Source: Sphingomonas sp. BK235
Lineage (GTDB): Bacteria > Pseudomonadota > Alphaproteobacteria > Sphingomonadales > Sphingomonadaceae
Assembly: GCF_004345855.1 (NCBI RefSeq)
Contig: NZ_SLXN01000013.1
Coordinates: 30,808-94,807, forward strand
Direction of reading: 5' to 3'
Length of the DNA: 64,000 bases
Position numbers and translations under genes: made by a program. Numbering within the stretch: the stretch's first letter is position 1; each line of letters begins with the position of its first letter. Below the pieces are notes generated by a model. That model did not search any database. It was not told where the DNA came from and was given only the letters and a program-made list of their open reading frames with translations. Shown here one piece after another: positions 1 through 7,898 of this stretch.

Positions 1-1
1 C

Positions 2-598
2 GCAACCGGCCTTCTTAGCCATGCTCGCGCCCGTACCGTACGCTGGCGCTGCGGGCTCCCGTTCGCGGCTAGCGGCGTGGCCGGCGCTGTTGCCGGCTCG
101 ACACTGGGCAAAGCTTTCAACGGCGCGCAGCTGGTCGTGTTCTTCGGCTTCTTGATGCTGGGCGTAGCCGGCCTGATGCTGGCGCGCAGCCGATTGGTGA
201 CCGCATCGGCGAGTGAGGCTCCCGCCGGTGGCCGCCTGCTTCGACTGTGCAGCCTTGGCGCGGGAAGCGGGAGTGTGGCCGGCTTCTTCGGCATAGGCGG
301 CGGCTTCCTGATTGTGCCCGGCCTGGTCACGGCTACCGGCATGCCGATCCTCGAAGCGGTGGGCACGTCGTTGATCGCCGTGCTCGCTTTCGGCCTGACG
401 ACCGCAGCGAACTACGCGCTGTCCGGTTTCGTCGATTGGCCCTTAGCCGCAAGCTTCATCGCAGGCGGAGTGGTGGGGTGCGCCAGCGGAAGCGCTCTGG
501 CGCGTCGTCTCTCGACCCGCCCCGGCCTTCTCGAGGTGCTGCTCGCGCTCCTGATCGCCTTCGTCGCAATCGTGATGATCTCAAAGTCTTTTTCCTGA
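2..598 (+). CDS. TauE/SafE family sulfite/anion permease, 5' end cut by window edge
   Basis: This is the C-terminal part of a polytopic inner-membrane protein of the TauE/SafE family, which exports small sulfur-containing or organic anions. The frame is open from base 2; a GTG at 77 is possible, but upstream in-frame residues also read as family sequence, so the true start is probably outside the window. Visible are several hydrophobic helices and the glycine-rich family signature GFFGIGGGFLIVP near the middle, which marks the start of the second half-repeat. A DUF6356 gene follows 12 bases downstream on the same strand, probably in one operon. The substrate cannot be told from sequence. Confidence 0.8.
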   Translation, partial: ATGLLSHARARTVRWRCGLPFAASGVAGAVAGSTLGKAFNGAQLVVFFGFLMLGVAGLMLARSRLVTASASEAPAGGRLLRLCSLGAGSGSVAGFFGIGGGFLIVPGLVTATGMPILEAVGTSLIAVLAFGLTTAANYALSGFVDWPLAASFIAGGVVGCASGSALARRLSTRPGLLEVLLALLIAFVAIVMISKSFS

Positions 599-610
599 AG
601 GAACCGCTCC

Positions 611-847
611 ATGCTTCGCCGGCTTTTCAATCAGCACCCTCGATCGGTGAACGAGACCTACTGGCAGCATCTGCGCCATGCGTCGTCGTTCTCCGGCGCC
701 ATGCTCAAAGGTGGCTTTCTCTGCGGCGTCCACGCTTTGCTGCCCTTTGTGTTCGAACGATCGGGCAGTGAAACGATTAAAATGCTTCATGATCGCATGG
801 TTCTTAATCGGACCGGCCAGACTACGAACGAGAGATCGGTCCCATGA
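611..847 (+). CDS. DUF6356 family small protein
   Basis: A 78-residue protein that I recognise as the DUF6356 family of alphaproteobacteria. The typical elements are visible: an N-terminal MLRRLF...HP..V.E.Y segment, a central hydrophobic helix (about residues 32-48) with C and H residues, and an ending like GS.TI..LHDRMV.NR. Probably a single-pass membrane-associated protein. It follows the TauE/SafE gene by 12 bases, with a purine-rich GAAGGA sequence before its ATG, so the two are probably co-transcribed. The function of the family is unknown. Confidence 0.7.
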   Translation: MLRRLFNQHPRSVNETYWQHLRHASSFSGAMLKGGFLCGVHALLPFVFERSGSETIKMLHDRMVLNRTGQTTNERSVP

Positions 848-1246
848 CCTATTGCATCCCAAATTCCTAGCCTCTTGATGAGCTAGCGCTGCCGTCAGTG
901 CCGTCCGGTTCGCAAATAGGCCTGAATCGATATCTCTTGCCGCAGCACATCACCCAATTTTGCGAAGACGTGGTCGCACGAACACGCAATCACGGCGGTC
1001 ACTGGCGCGTGGGCTGAACACCTCGCATCGGATGCTTGGTGAGTAAGCCGGACCGTCCACCAGAGTAAGCGAGCCAGCTGCTGTCGCAGCCGGCTTAAGA
1101 GCGCAAGAGCCGCGACGACGCCGCTTCAGCGGGGGCTGCGCTGCGCTGCTTGAGAGGCTACACGCTGCCCCCGCTGCTACCAAGCAGTGTCATTTCTATT
1201 TAGCGCAGAATGTGCCTTTTCTAACTGGCGGCAACACCCCGATCGG
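848..1246. other. intergenic region, no gene seen
   Basis: About 400 bases between a plus-strand operon and a minus-strand toxin-antitoxin pair whose genes converge here. I see no convincing reading frame, RNA gene or clear terminator. The segment is GC-rich with imperfect inverted repeats around 1075-1150. Confidence 0.4.
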
Positions 1247-1690
1247 TTACTCTGTGCGAGTCACGACCTTTACTAGCCGCTGATCGACAAGCTCCAGCCA
1301 ACGATCCCGAACCTTGTTGTAGAGCGCCTCTGGCAGCTGTCCATAGACGATCGTCTCCGGCTTGGAGCCGGGCACGACCCGCGTGTCCTGGTTCGGCCAA
1401 GGAGTGCGGTTCAGCTCCGACAGGATGATCCATGACCGCTCGTCGTCGAGCTTGAGACGACGCTTCACGGCCTGCGGGATCTCAATCGCGAGCGCGGGTT
1501 CGATCGGCGGGCTGTGCGTGATGGGAAGGACGAAGACCTCGGTACGACCGTCGCGCATCTGTTGCGACAGCAGCAACGCGCACGGCCGCTCCTTGCGGCC
1601 GTCCTCCGCGCCGCGATCGGCCTCGCGCTTCCAGAGGTATTCGTAGCGGATGACCTGGCCAGGACGCGGCGTCGGTACGTCCACCCTCAA
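1247..1690 (-). CDS. PemK/MazF-like toxin
   Basis: A 147-residue protein that looks like a PemK/MazF-fold growth inhibitor, a family whose members are usually sequence-specific mRNA endoribonucleases. The N-terminus has the family opening (PRPGQVIRYEYLW), then a strand with RPCALLLS, a VFVLPITHSPP strand, and a basic segment VKRRLKLDDERSWIILSELNRTPWP. The gene overlaps the upstream antitoxin gene by 4 bp (ATGA), the usual arrangement of a type II toxin-antitoxin pair with the antitoxin first. Regulation is probably through the palindrome at 1958-1974. On a plasmid such a pair usually acts in maintenance. Family assignment is by motif only. Confidence 0.65.
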   Translation of the reverse strand: MRVDVPTPRPGQVIRYEYLWKREADRGAEDGRKERPCALLLSQQMRDGRTEVFVLPITHSPPIEPALAIEIPQAVKRRLKLDDERSWIILSELNRTPWPNQDTRVVPGSKPETIVYGQLPEALYNKVRDRWLELVDQRLVKVVTRTE

Positions 1691-1944
1691 TCCAGCTCGT
1701 GGTTGAAGGCCTTGGACTCCTCAGGCGCCTTCGAGGCGGCGACAGCGTCGCGCATCTCCTGCGTGACCTCGTCGAGAGACATCGCCACGCGGTCGCGGCT
1801 CTTCAGGCGGGTATATTCCTGCATCGACATGAGGACCAAAGCCTCGTCGCCGCGGTTCGTGATGGTGAGCGGCTCGACCAGCGCCCGCCGGCTGAAGCGG
1901 CCAAACGCCTTCGAGACCTCACCGGCTGTCGCTGACTGCACCAT
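1687..1944 (-). CDS. Phd/YefM-family antitoxin
   Basis: An 85-residue antitoxin. The N-terminal half, with EVSKAFGRFSRRALVEPLTITNRGDEALVLMSMQEYTRL spread over residues 9-48, has the Phd/YefM pattern (a DNA-binding fold followed by the segment xVLMSxxEYxRL). The acidic C-terminal half is expected to wrap the toxin. I chose the ATG at 1944 over upstream starts because a GAGGAG Shine-Dalgarno lies 7 bases before it and the conserved domain begins there. It overlaps the toxin start by 4 bp. Autoregulation through the palindrome immediately upstream is likely. Confidence 0.75.
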   Translation of the reverse strand: MVQSATAGEVSKAFGRFSRRALVEPLTITNRGDEALVLMSMQEYTRLKSRDRVAMSLDEVTQEMRDAVAASKAPEESKAFNHELD

Positions 1945-1957
1945 GGCCGATCTCCTC

Positions 1958-1974
1958 ATCCGTATAATACGGAT
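1958..1974. promoter_or_regulatory. palindromic operator of the toxin-antitoxin pair
   Basis: ATCCGTATAATACGGAT is an 8-bp inverted repeat around one central base. It lies 14 bases before the antitoxin start and just upstream of its Shine-Dalgarno. The spacing and symmetry fit binding of a dimeric Phd/YefM antitoxin. The core TATTATAC on the minus strand also resembles a -10 box, so repressor binding could block the promoter directly. Confidence 0.6.
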
Positions 1975-1975
1975 C

Positions 1976-2518
1976 TCACCCTCTCCTTTCAACCGCTCGT
2001 TGCTCCCGCTCACCGCGCAGCCGGTCGACCAAGCCGGTGTCGGCGTGCGACTGGATCAGTCGCTCGAGAGCGTCGTCGGGGAGACATCGCGGGTCCATGC
2101 GCGCGCCTTTGGGCTTCGGCGCCTCACGGCCCAGCGCCAGCAGCTGGCGTCGGTTGCGGACCTCAACCAACAGGGTGCCGCGCTCCGCCCGTGTAAAGGC
2201 ACGATCGAGGCCGTAGAGCCACCCTGCCCGCGCTTCCACAAGCATCGCCTCGCAGCGGGCCAGGTCATCATCGTGGCGGCATTCCCGAATGCGCTCCACG
2301 GGCAGCGCGCGAGCGGTCTCTCGCGTGCGCCAATAATGCTCGCTGCTCGGCGCCTCGAGGGCGAAGAGCCGATGCATGAGGCGGACCCAGGCGCCCATGC
2401 TTTCCCCCGCGAAGGGCTTTGCGGCCTTGCGCGCCGCGGGCCGATAGCTCTTCATCGGTGGAAGCGTGCGTGGTGGCTGCTTGTCTCCGTAGAAGAGGTC
2501 GGGTTCGCGCCAGCTCAC
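1976..2518 (-). CDS. uncharacterised plasmid protein
   Basis: A 180-residue soluble, charged protein of no family I recognise. It is rich in Arg, Glu and Leu, probably helical, and has no signal peptide or membrane segment. Its start overlaps the end of the upstream gene by 4 bp (ATGA), so it is the last gene of a translationally coupled series 5512-1976 headed by the cytosine methyltransferase. Its last codons lie in the purine-rich tract that precedes the antitoxin gene. Confidence 0.6.
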   Translation of the reverse strand: MSWREPDLFYGDKQPPRTLPPMKSYRPAARKAAKPFAGESMGAWVRLMHRLFALEAPSSEHYWRTRETARALPVERIRECRHDDDLARCEAMLVEARAGWLYGLDRAFTRAERGTLLVEVRNRRQLLALGREAPKPKGARMDPRCLPDDALERLIQSHADTGLVDRLRGEREQRAVERRG

Positions 2519-3105
2519 TCGACCGGCTCCAGGTCTCGCAGCTCGGCGAACTCGATCTTGGCGGTGCGCTCACCGCCGACTGCGTCGAAGAAGACGTAGC
2601 AGTGATCGTCGAAGGGAGCGCCGCACAGACGCCACACGACGCCTTCGCGCCCGAGGTAACGCTGGATGCCAAAGGCAGGATCGACCGAGCCCGGCGCGTC
2701 CACCAGCCGCACCCGCCGGCGCACGCCGACCCAGTTACTGGCCTTGCGCACGATCGCGTCCCTCTCGCCGCGTGTCAGGATCGATGGCCGGTCCGAGCGC
2801 GGCGGCCCGAAGGTAGCGAACGGATCGCCCTTGATACGCTCGAGCTTCTGCTCGATCGTCTCGATCGGCGCGCGCGCCCACTCGGGCGCGGCCGCGTTGC
2901 GACGATAGTGTGTCATCGTCGTCGAGGAGAAGAGATCCTGCTGATAGCCGATGACCCGGCGCCGGCGCTGTGCCTCGGCATAGTCGGCGCGCCAGCGATC
3001 ATCATCCGTCATCGGTCGGGGTTGCTCGTCGGCCAGTCGCGCGAGCGCGAGCAGCTCCTCGAACTCGTCGCGGGACACCGTCGCGATCCGCGGGTCGTAC
3101 CTCAT
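2515..3105 (-). CDS. uncharacterised plasmid protein
   Basis: A 196-residue protein. The frame stays open far upstream, but the start at 3105 (MRYDPRIATV) is preferred because it overlaps the preceding gene stop at 3102 and gives normal protein composition. The C-terminal part (about residues 120-196) has alternating hydrophobic and aromatic residues (VWRLCGAPFDDHCYVFFD) that suggest a small beta-rich domain. No catalytic motif was recognised. It sits in the coupled operon below the cytosine methyltransferase, so it may assist or control it; this is inference from position only. Confidence 0.6.
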   Translation of the reverse strand: MRYDPRIATVSRDEFEELLALARLADEQPRPMTDDDRWRADYAEAQRRRRVIGYQQDLFSSTTMTHYRRNAAAPEWARAPIETIEQKLERIKGDPFATFGPPRSDRPSILTRGERDAIVRKASNWVGVRRRVRLVDAPGSVDPAFGIQRYLGREGVVWRLCGAPFDDHCYVFFDAVGGERTAKIEFAELRDLEPVE

Positions 3106-3362
3106 CGCAGCACCCGGGCGACGTGACCGGCATAGACCGATACGACCTTCCAGTATGCGGCCATAGGTGCCTTGTGGCGGCGCCAGCAGTCGTCTGCCCG
3201 GACCTGCGCATCGCCGCGTAGCTCGAGCAGGAGCTGGCGCAGCTCGGCGCGCGCGGCCGGCGAGAGCGATTGAAGGCGCGCGACGCTGGGCAGCGCCAGC
3301 ACCGGGTTGCGGACATGCGGATGACTCGACCGCAGTCGAGTTGGGCCCGATCGCTGCATCAT
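3102..3362 (-). CDS. small uncharacterised protein coupled to the DNA methyltransferase
   Basis: An 86-residue protein read from an ATGATG whose second base group overlaps the methyltransferase stop codon (ATGA). It is basic and helical, with a segment ARAELRQLLLELRGDAQVRADDCWRRHKAP in the middle split by charged residues, and no recognised domain. Tight overlap on both sides (4 bp with each neighbour) is the main reason to accept it as a gene. A role together with the methyltransferase is possible but not shown. Confidence 0.6.
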   Translation of the reverse strand: MMQRSGPTRLRSSHPHVRNPVLALPSVARLQSLSPAARAELRQLLLELRGDAQVRADDCWRRHKAPMAAYWKVVSVYAGHVARVLR

Positions 3363-5512
3363 GCCTCTCCCCAGTCGAGATCCTGCCGGTGGGTGATCGC
3401 CTCGATCGGCGCATGGTCGACCGCGAGCGCCATGCGGAGCGGCGAAACCCAGATGGCCTTGTCGGACAGCGTGAAGGTCTCGCCGAGCTTGGCGAGAAGC
3501 AGCGCCTCGCCGATCTCCTCGGCCATGCCCTGCGCTGCGGCCGAGGGGACGGCATTGCCGATCCATTCTCGTTTCTGCGCGTCGGAGCTGCCCTCGAGGT
3601 CGAACGGCTGCTCCATGGACCAGGAGCCTCGTTCGCCGTCGAAGCGGAAGACTTGCTCGGGATCGAACAGCCATTGAAGCGCTGCGAGCTCGAGCGTGGT
3701 GAAGGGCCGGTGCCACGTACCGTCCGCGGCGATGATGCGCGCGACGACGCGATCGTTCGGCGATGGCAGCGCGACCAGCGGCTCGGGTTTGGGTAGCCGA
3801 GGATCCGCGACCGACCACTTGCCGCGGTCGTACTTGGCATGGCCGGGTACGGCCACGCTCGTGTCTTCCCAGCCGAGGACGCCGTAGTGCGCCTGGCTGT
3901 TGTAGCCGTGCTGGTCACGCCCGCCCGCACTGAGCCCGATCGGACGGGGATCCGCGACCGACAGTGCGCCACCTGCAGGGTGAACCGCGCCCGTGACCAC
4001 CTTGGCCGTGTCGCTGAAGTCGGTGACGGCGAGGATGTTGCGGTGGGTGCCGGCCGCGTATCCGGGCCTCGGGTCGGTGACTGGCTCGCCGACTTCGTCG
4101 ATCGGCACGATGCGGAAGACATTGCCGAGCTGGCCCGCCGCGGTCGTGCCACGCGGATCCGAGATCGCGTACGGCCCGGTGCCGACCGACACATCGGCCT
4201 TGATGCACGGCGACGGCGCCGACCATGGCCGGACGCCGAGCTGGACGCTCTTCGGGTGCGCATCGAAGCGAGGGTCGGCAACCGCATGCGCGCCCGCGCT
4301 CGGCTTCGGACTCCCGCGGACCGTGGCGGCGCTCTCGCTCCAGCGCTTCACGCCGAGCACGTTGCGATGCGTGGCAGGACCATAGTCCGGCCTCGGGTCG
4401 GCGACGCTGTGCGCGCCGTTGGTCGGGCCGTTGCGTCCCGTCACGGTGCCAGCATGCTGGTGCCAGTCGCGGACGCCGAGGACATCGGCGTTCCAATCGG
4501 CCGAGACGCGCACGTCGGCGACCGAGAAGCGACCCTGAGCCGGCGCGCGCGCGGAGGTAAGGGTCGGCGCGGTATCCGACCAGTCGAGCACACCGAGCGC
4601 GTTCTCGCGCAACGTCTGCTCAGGCACGATGCCGAAGTCACGCAGCCGTCCATCGATCACTGCCAGATCGTTCAGCGCGCGCCAGTCGCGCCCCGCCGGC
4701 ACGAAGGCGAGCCGCACCCACGTCTTCCATTGCAGCGCCGGCACTCGGTGCATCACGCCCGCGGCCGGGTCGCCCGGCATCGGCAGCTTGCCGATCACCT
4801 CGCCGACGCCGCGCAGCCGCTTCTTGGCCGGCTGGTAGATGAAGTTCGGCACCTTGGAGGGATGGCGGAACAGCCGGAGGAAGCGCTTGCGGCGCTGCGC
4901 GAGCCCGCCGATCGCGCCGCAGTCGTGGATGCTGTCCTCGACGTCGCTGACGACATAGCCATAGGCGCGGTACAGCGCGTCAATCTGAGCGAGGAAGCGG
5001 GCACCCCGCGCGGTCGCGATGCGCGGCACGTTTTCGAAGGCGACGATCGCGACCGGGTCGTCGCGGTAGGCCTCGAGGCTCAGCATCATGCCGCGCGTCG
5101 TCAGGTCGTTGAGCGCCTGGTACTTGGCGGTCTCGGCCGTGCGCGCCGACAGCAGGCCTGAGAAGCCCTTGCACGGGTAGCTCGCGAACAGCACGTCGAG
5201 GCGGCCGAAGACGCGGCGGATGTCGAGCGGCGTGGCCTCGCGCCAGCTCGGCTCCGGCGCACGTTGGTGAAAGGCGCGGTATTGGGCCTCGGAGAAGAGG
5301 TCCATCACGGTGCCCTTCACGCCCGTCAACCGTTCGAAGTTGCGGATCGCGCCCTCGTCGACGTCGATCCCACCTGCGCACTCGAAGCGGCCCCGCAGCG
5401 GCCCGACGCGAGGGTTGGCGGCGTTCATGCCGGCAGCGCCGGCTCCGAGCCCGCACGCCATATGGCCGTGGCGGATCACCACCTCAGCGGTCGCGTGGCG
5501 GAATGCGTTCAT
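3359..5512 (-). CDS. DNA cytosine-5 methyltransferase with repeat-built insert
   Basis: A 717-residue C5-cytosine DNA methyltransferase. In order: a glycine-rich SAM-binding start (GLGAGAAG, about residues 21-28, and GIDVDEGAIRNFER at 48-61); motif IV ASYPCKGFS with the catalytic Cys114 (PCK instead of the usual PCQ); motif VI FENVPR at 159-164; motif VIII QRRKRF at 206-211; and near the C-terminus EWIGNAVPSAAAQ, the GNxVP motif that closes the fold. Between VIII and the end, where the target-recognition domain normally lies, are about seven degenerate repeats. The enzyme is much longer than the usual 330-450 residues. It heads a coupled operon (3362, 3105 and 2518 genes follow) and has no restriction endonuclease next to it, so it is probably an orphan or protective methylase of the plasmid. 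Confidence 0.8.
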   Translation of the reverse strand: MNAFRHATAEVVIRHGHMACGLGAGAAGMNAANPRVGPLRGRFECAGGIDVDEGAIRNFERLTGVKGTVMDLFSEAQYRAFHQRAPEPSWREATPLDIRRVFGRLDVLFASYPCKGFSGLLSARTAETAKYQALNDLTTRGMMLSLEAYRDDPVAIVAFENVPRIATARGARFLAQIDALYRAYGYVVSDVEDSIHDCGAIGGLAQRRKRFLRLFRHPSKVPNFIYQPAKKRLRGVGEVIGKLPMPGDPAAGVMHRVPALQWKTWVRLAFVPAGRDWRALNDLAVIDGRLRDFGIVPEQTLRENALGVLDWSDTAPTLTSARAPAQGRFSVADVRVSADWNADVLGVRDWHQHAGTVTGRNGPTNGAHSVADPRPDYGPATHRNVLGVKRWSESAATVRGSPKPSAGAHAVADPRFDAHPKSVQLGVRPWSAPSPCIKADVSVGTGPYAISDPRGTTAAGQLGNVFRIVPIDEVGEPVTDPRPGYAAGTHRNILAVTDFSDTAKVVTGAVHPAGGALSVADPRPIGLSAGGRDQHGYNSQAHYGVLGWEDTSVAVPGHAKYDRGKWSVADPRLPKPEPLVALPSPNDRVVARIIAADGTWHRPFTTLELAALQWLFDPEQVFRFDGERGSWSMEQPFDLEGSSDAQKREWIGNAVPSAAAQGMAEEIGEALLLAKLGETFTLSDKAIWVSPLRMALAVDHAPIEAITHRQDLDWGEA
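3795..4605 (-). repeat. degenerate protein repeats inside the cytosine methyltransferase
   Basis: About seven units of 40-55 residues in the region expected to hold target recognition. Each unit has the pattern (V/L)LGVxxW...A.TVTG...P..GAHSVADPRP followed by a Gly/Thr/His-rich linker. The tryptophan and the ending S(V/I)(A/S)DPR are the best-kept positions. Units are diverged at DNA level, so this is an old protein repeat rather than a recent tandem duplication. Confidence 0.65.
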
Positions 5513-5524
5513 GGTGAGGCTCCC

Positions 5525-5566
5525 GGATCCGGATGATCCGCCTCTCCCCTCTCCCTTTCCTCTCCC
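5525..5566 (-). promoter_or_regulatory. leader of the methyltransferase operon: purine tract plus inverted repeat
   Basis: On the minus strand, a purine-rich tract (complement of 5541-5566) is followed by an inverted repeat GGATC/GATCC (5525-5539), then GGGAG and the ATG at 5512. The same order of elements precedes several other genes in the window. Confidence 0.5.
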
Positions 5567-5597
5567 GCGCCCGCTCGCCGTGGCAAGGCTCGATCAG

Positions 5598-5780
5598 CTA
5601 CAGCATCAGCGCAGCTGGGTCGTTGCTGCGGGCAGCGGCCTCGTATCCTCGCCACCATGCGCGATCGAGGCGGGTGCCGGCGCGAAAGCCGCTCGCGGTG
5701 TTTCCGAAGACGAAGGCGCGCCAGGCTGCCTTGTCAGCCTCCCACTCCGCCTTCGTTGGAGCTGGACCGAGCAACGTCAT
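5598..5780 (-). CDS. small uncharacterised protein
   Basis: A 60-residue frame starting at the ATG at 5780. Its sequence (TKAEWEADKAAWRAFVFGNTASGF in part) looks like a genuine small helical protein, with many Trp and Ala residues. It ends 32 bases before the purine tract that heads the methyltransferase operon. No family recognised. The frame extends upstream, but composition before the ATG becomes Arg/Ala/Ser-rich like an antisense shadow. Confidence 0.45.
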   Translation of the reverse strand: MTLLGPAPTKAEWEADKAAWRAFVFGNTASGFRAGTRLDRAWWRGYEAAARSNDPAALML

Positions 5781-5875
5781 GATATTGAGCACAGGCCGCG
5801 GACGGGATTGACGTGCTCGCGCGGCGTGAGACTTAATGCTGCTCACCGACGATCTCCTGATCCTGAGAGGTGGAT

Positions 5876-6603
5876 ATGCTCGACTTGGCTGCTGCGCCGA
5901 CGCGGCCCCCGCCCGCTGCTCAGCCATCGACCGCGCCGTCGTTGTGGCTCGTTGCCGCGCTCCTGATCGCGCATCAGGCGGCACTCACCGTGATCCATTA
6001 CATCGTCGGACCTGCCATGGGTCTCGACCCGGCCTCCGAGCGCTGACCGCGGCGACGATCGTACTGGCGGCGCTGCTGGTCTTCGGCCTTGTGGCGCTCG
6101 ATACGCGGCGGGCAGGCCGCGCGCGCGCCGTACTGCTGACGTCACCGGCCTGGAACGGGCGCACCGCGACCACGATGGTCATCGGCCTTGCCGTTGCGCA
6201 GATCCCGCTCGGGATCCTCGCGCTGCAGGGAGCAACCGTGTGGCAGTCGGGTGTTGGCAGTAACCTCGAGGTAGGCCGGGCGCTCGTCGCGTCGCTGTCC
6301 GGACCTGCAGGTCTGGCCCTCTTGGTCGCCACGGTGATCGTCGCGCCGATGGTGGAGGAGCTGCTCTACCGCGGTTACCTGCTCGGTACGCTGGTTGACC
6401 GCGGTTGGCGCGTCGCCGCGGTGCTGGTGTCGGCCTTCCTCTTCGTGACGCTCCATTTCGAGCCGGCGAACCTGGTCGCCTCGCTGTGTCTCGGCCTCGG
6501 AACCGGCATCTGCGCGCTGCGCACGCGTTCGATTGTGCCGGGCCTTCTCGTCCACATTGCCAGCAACGCCTTCGGCATGTGGTACGCGCCCCTTGCCGGC
6601 TAG
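5876..6603 (+). pseudogene. CPBP-family intramembrane metalloprotease, apparently frameshifted
   Basis: The C-terminal part is a CPBP (Abi/CAAX-protease-like) membrane protein: the EExxxR motif appears as EELLYRG, the second motif as TLHFEP, and the third as HIASNAFG, all intact, with several membrane helices. The natural N-terminus is in another frame: ATG at 5876, after GAGAGGTGG, opens 56 codons with a transmembrane helix (LWLVAALLIAHQAALTVIH) and stops at 6044-6046. Joining it to the other frame near 6040 gives a continuous CPBP protein. So either the gene is broken, or there is a sequencing error, or translation shifts frame. A restart inside the downstream frame would lack the first helix. 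Confidence 0.6.
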
Positions 6604-7295
6604 GATCGGGTGCTTTGTGAGGTGACCTTGCCGTCCTCGCGGTGTCGATCAAGCATCTGCGTGGCGCGCTCGGTTGCCGCTCGCGTATCGCTTGCCAGCT
6701 TCTTTACCTCGGAGGCGACCACGGCGAAGCCTCGCCCGGCGTCGCCAGCTCGTGCAGCCTCAATTCCGGCATTGAGCGCAAGGAGGTTCGACTGGCCGGC
6801 GATGGCAGTGATCGTAGTGACGATCGCGCCAAGCTCGCCCATGGTCGACTGCATCGAGGCCTGGTTGGCCTGAAGCGCCTGCTCGAGGCGAACCTTCCGG
6901 GTCACGTCCACCGCGATTTTGAGCAGCCGCTGCACCACGCCGTCAGCGTCGAAGATCGGGTTGTAGCTGGCCTGAAGCCATATCTCGGACCCGTCGGCGC
7001 GGCGCCGCATGAACTCGCCCTGCTCGAAGTCACCGTCTCGCAGCTGCTGCCAGAATTGCCCGTATTCGGTCGATGCAGCGTAGTTGGGATCACACAGCAC
7101 GCGGTGATGCTGCCCCGCGAGCTGCGGCAGGCTATAGCCCATAAGGGAGAGAAACCGCTCGTTGGCCCATGTGATGGTGCCGTTGGTGTCGAATTCGATC
7201 ACGGCCTGCGAGCGGCAGACAGCGTTCCACGCCGCGCGACAGTAGCCTTCGCTTGGTTGATGGCCGTGGGGTCGGCCGCGCTCAGTCAGCAACAT
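6600..7295 (-). CDS. soluble PAS-domain chemoreceptor (short MCP)
   Basis: A 231-residue cytoplasmic methyl-accepting-type signalling protein. Residues about 30-135 form a PAS domain (AVIEFDTNGTITWANERFLSLMGY ... in the usual order, with the GQHHR and RRADGSEIWLQASYNPIFD elements, then a PAC-like DVTRKV). A short coiled coil follows, then the receptor hairpin tip (QSNLLALNAGIEAARAGD followed by GRGFAVVASEVKKLA). There is no membrane segment and no HAMP domain. Such short PAS receptors are common in sphingomonads and probably sense redox or a small ligand. It converges with the CPBP gene, overlapping its stop by 4 bases. Confidence 0.75.
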   Translation of the reverse strand: MLLTERGRPHGHQPSEGYCRAAWNAVCRSQAVIEFDTNGTITWANERFLSLMGYSLPQLAGQHHRVLCDPNYAASTEYGQFWQQLRDGDFEQGEFMRRRADGSEIWLQASYNPIFDADGVVQRLLKIAVDVTRKVRLEQALQANQASMQSTMGELGAIVTTITAIAGQSNLLALNAGIEAARAGDAGRGFAVVASEVKKLASDTRAATERATQMLDRHREDGKVTSQSTRS

Positions 7296-7359
7296 AGATT
7301 ACGTTTACGCCGAGCGGCGCAGCCTCGCCAGTGTTTCTGGCGATGCGTCGCTGCCTACA

Positions 7360-7818
7360 TCAGCAGCAGAGTGCCCAACGTTCCGCCTCGTCGATATCGT
7401 CGAAGTAGCGCGATATCTCGCTGCTTAAGATGCGCCTGATCTGGGTCTTCAGCAGCCCGCTCGGCAGGACAACCGCGACCGGATCTCCCTCACGGTAGAG
7501 GTCTGCGATCTCACGCTGAACGAGGCTGGCCACCTCCTGCGACTGCGTTTGAGCGCGGCGCAGATCAGCGACGGCGCGGGCTGGTCGACCCTCGGCATGG
7601 ATCCGGCGGACGCACTTCGCCCAAGCGGCGAAGTGCTGCGCGGTCATGTCAAGTTGCCAGAAACCCTCTGCTTCGCCGCGTATCAGGCCGAGCGACCAAT
7701 AACCGAAAAACCCTGGTAACCCGACGAACCCTCGGCGTTGCGGAACGTGAACGTGTCTCGAGCTGCCACCGCGACCATCGCCATCCTCAAGCAGCGTGAC
7801 AAAATGTTGCTGCTTCAA
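7360..7818 (-). CDS. uncharacterised protein
   Basis: A 152-residue protein of unknown family. An N-terminal beta-like part rich in Gly and aromatic residues (FVGLPGFFGYWSLGL) is followed by a helical, charged C-terminal half ending in WALCC. No signal peptide or catalytic motif. It lies alone between a chemoreceptor and a divergent small gene, 80 bases from the latter. Confidence 0.45.
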   Translation of the reverse strand: MKQQHFVTLLEDGDGRGGSSRHVHVPQRRGFVGLPGFFGYWSLGLIRGEAEGFWQLDMTAQHFAAWAKCVRRIHAEGRPARAVADLRRAQTQSQEVASLVQREIADLYREGDPVAVVLPSGLLKTQIRRILSSEISRYFDDIDEAERWALCC

Positions 7819-7898
7819 CGTCGTCTTAACGGTAGTTAGTTAAGGAATGAGGTTCGGCGACGCGCCGGAATGACCTACCTGGCTTCGGAGTATCCCGA

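Noticed and set aside
3839..5161. 440-codon plus-strand frame opposite the cytosine methyltransferase
   Set aside because: The minus strand shows all methyltransferase motifs; this frame shows none.
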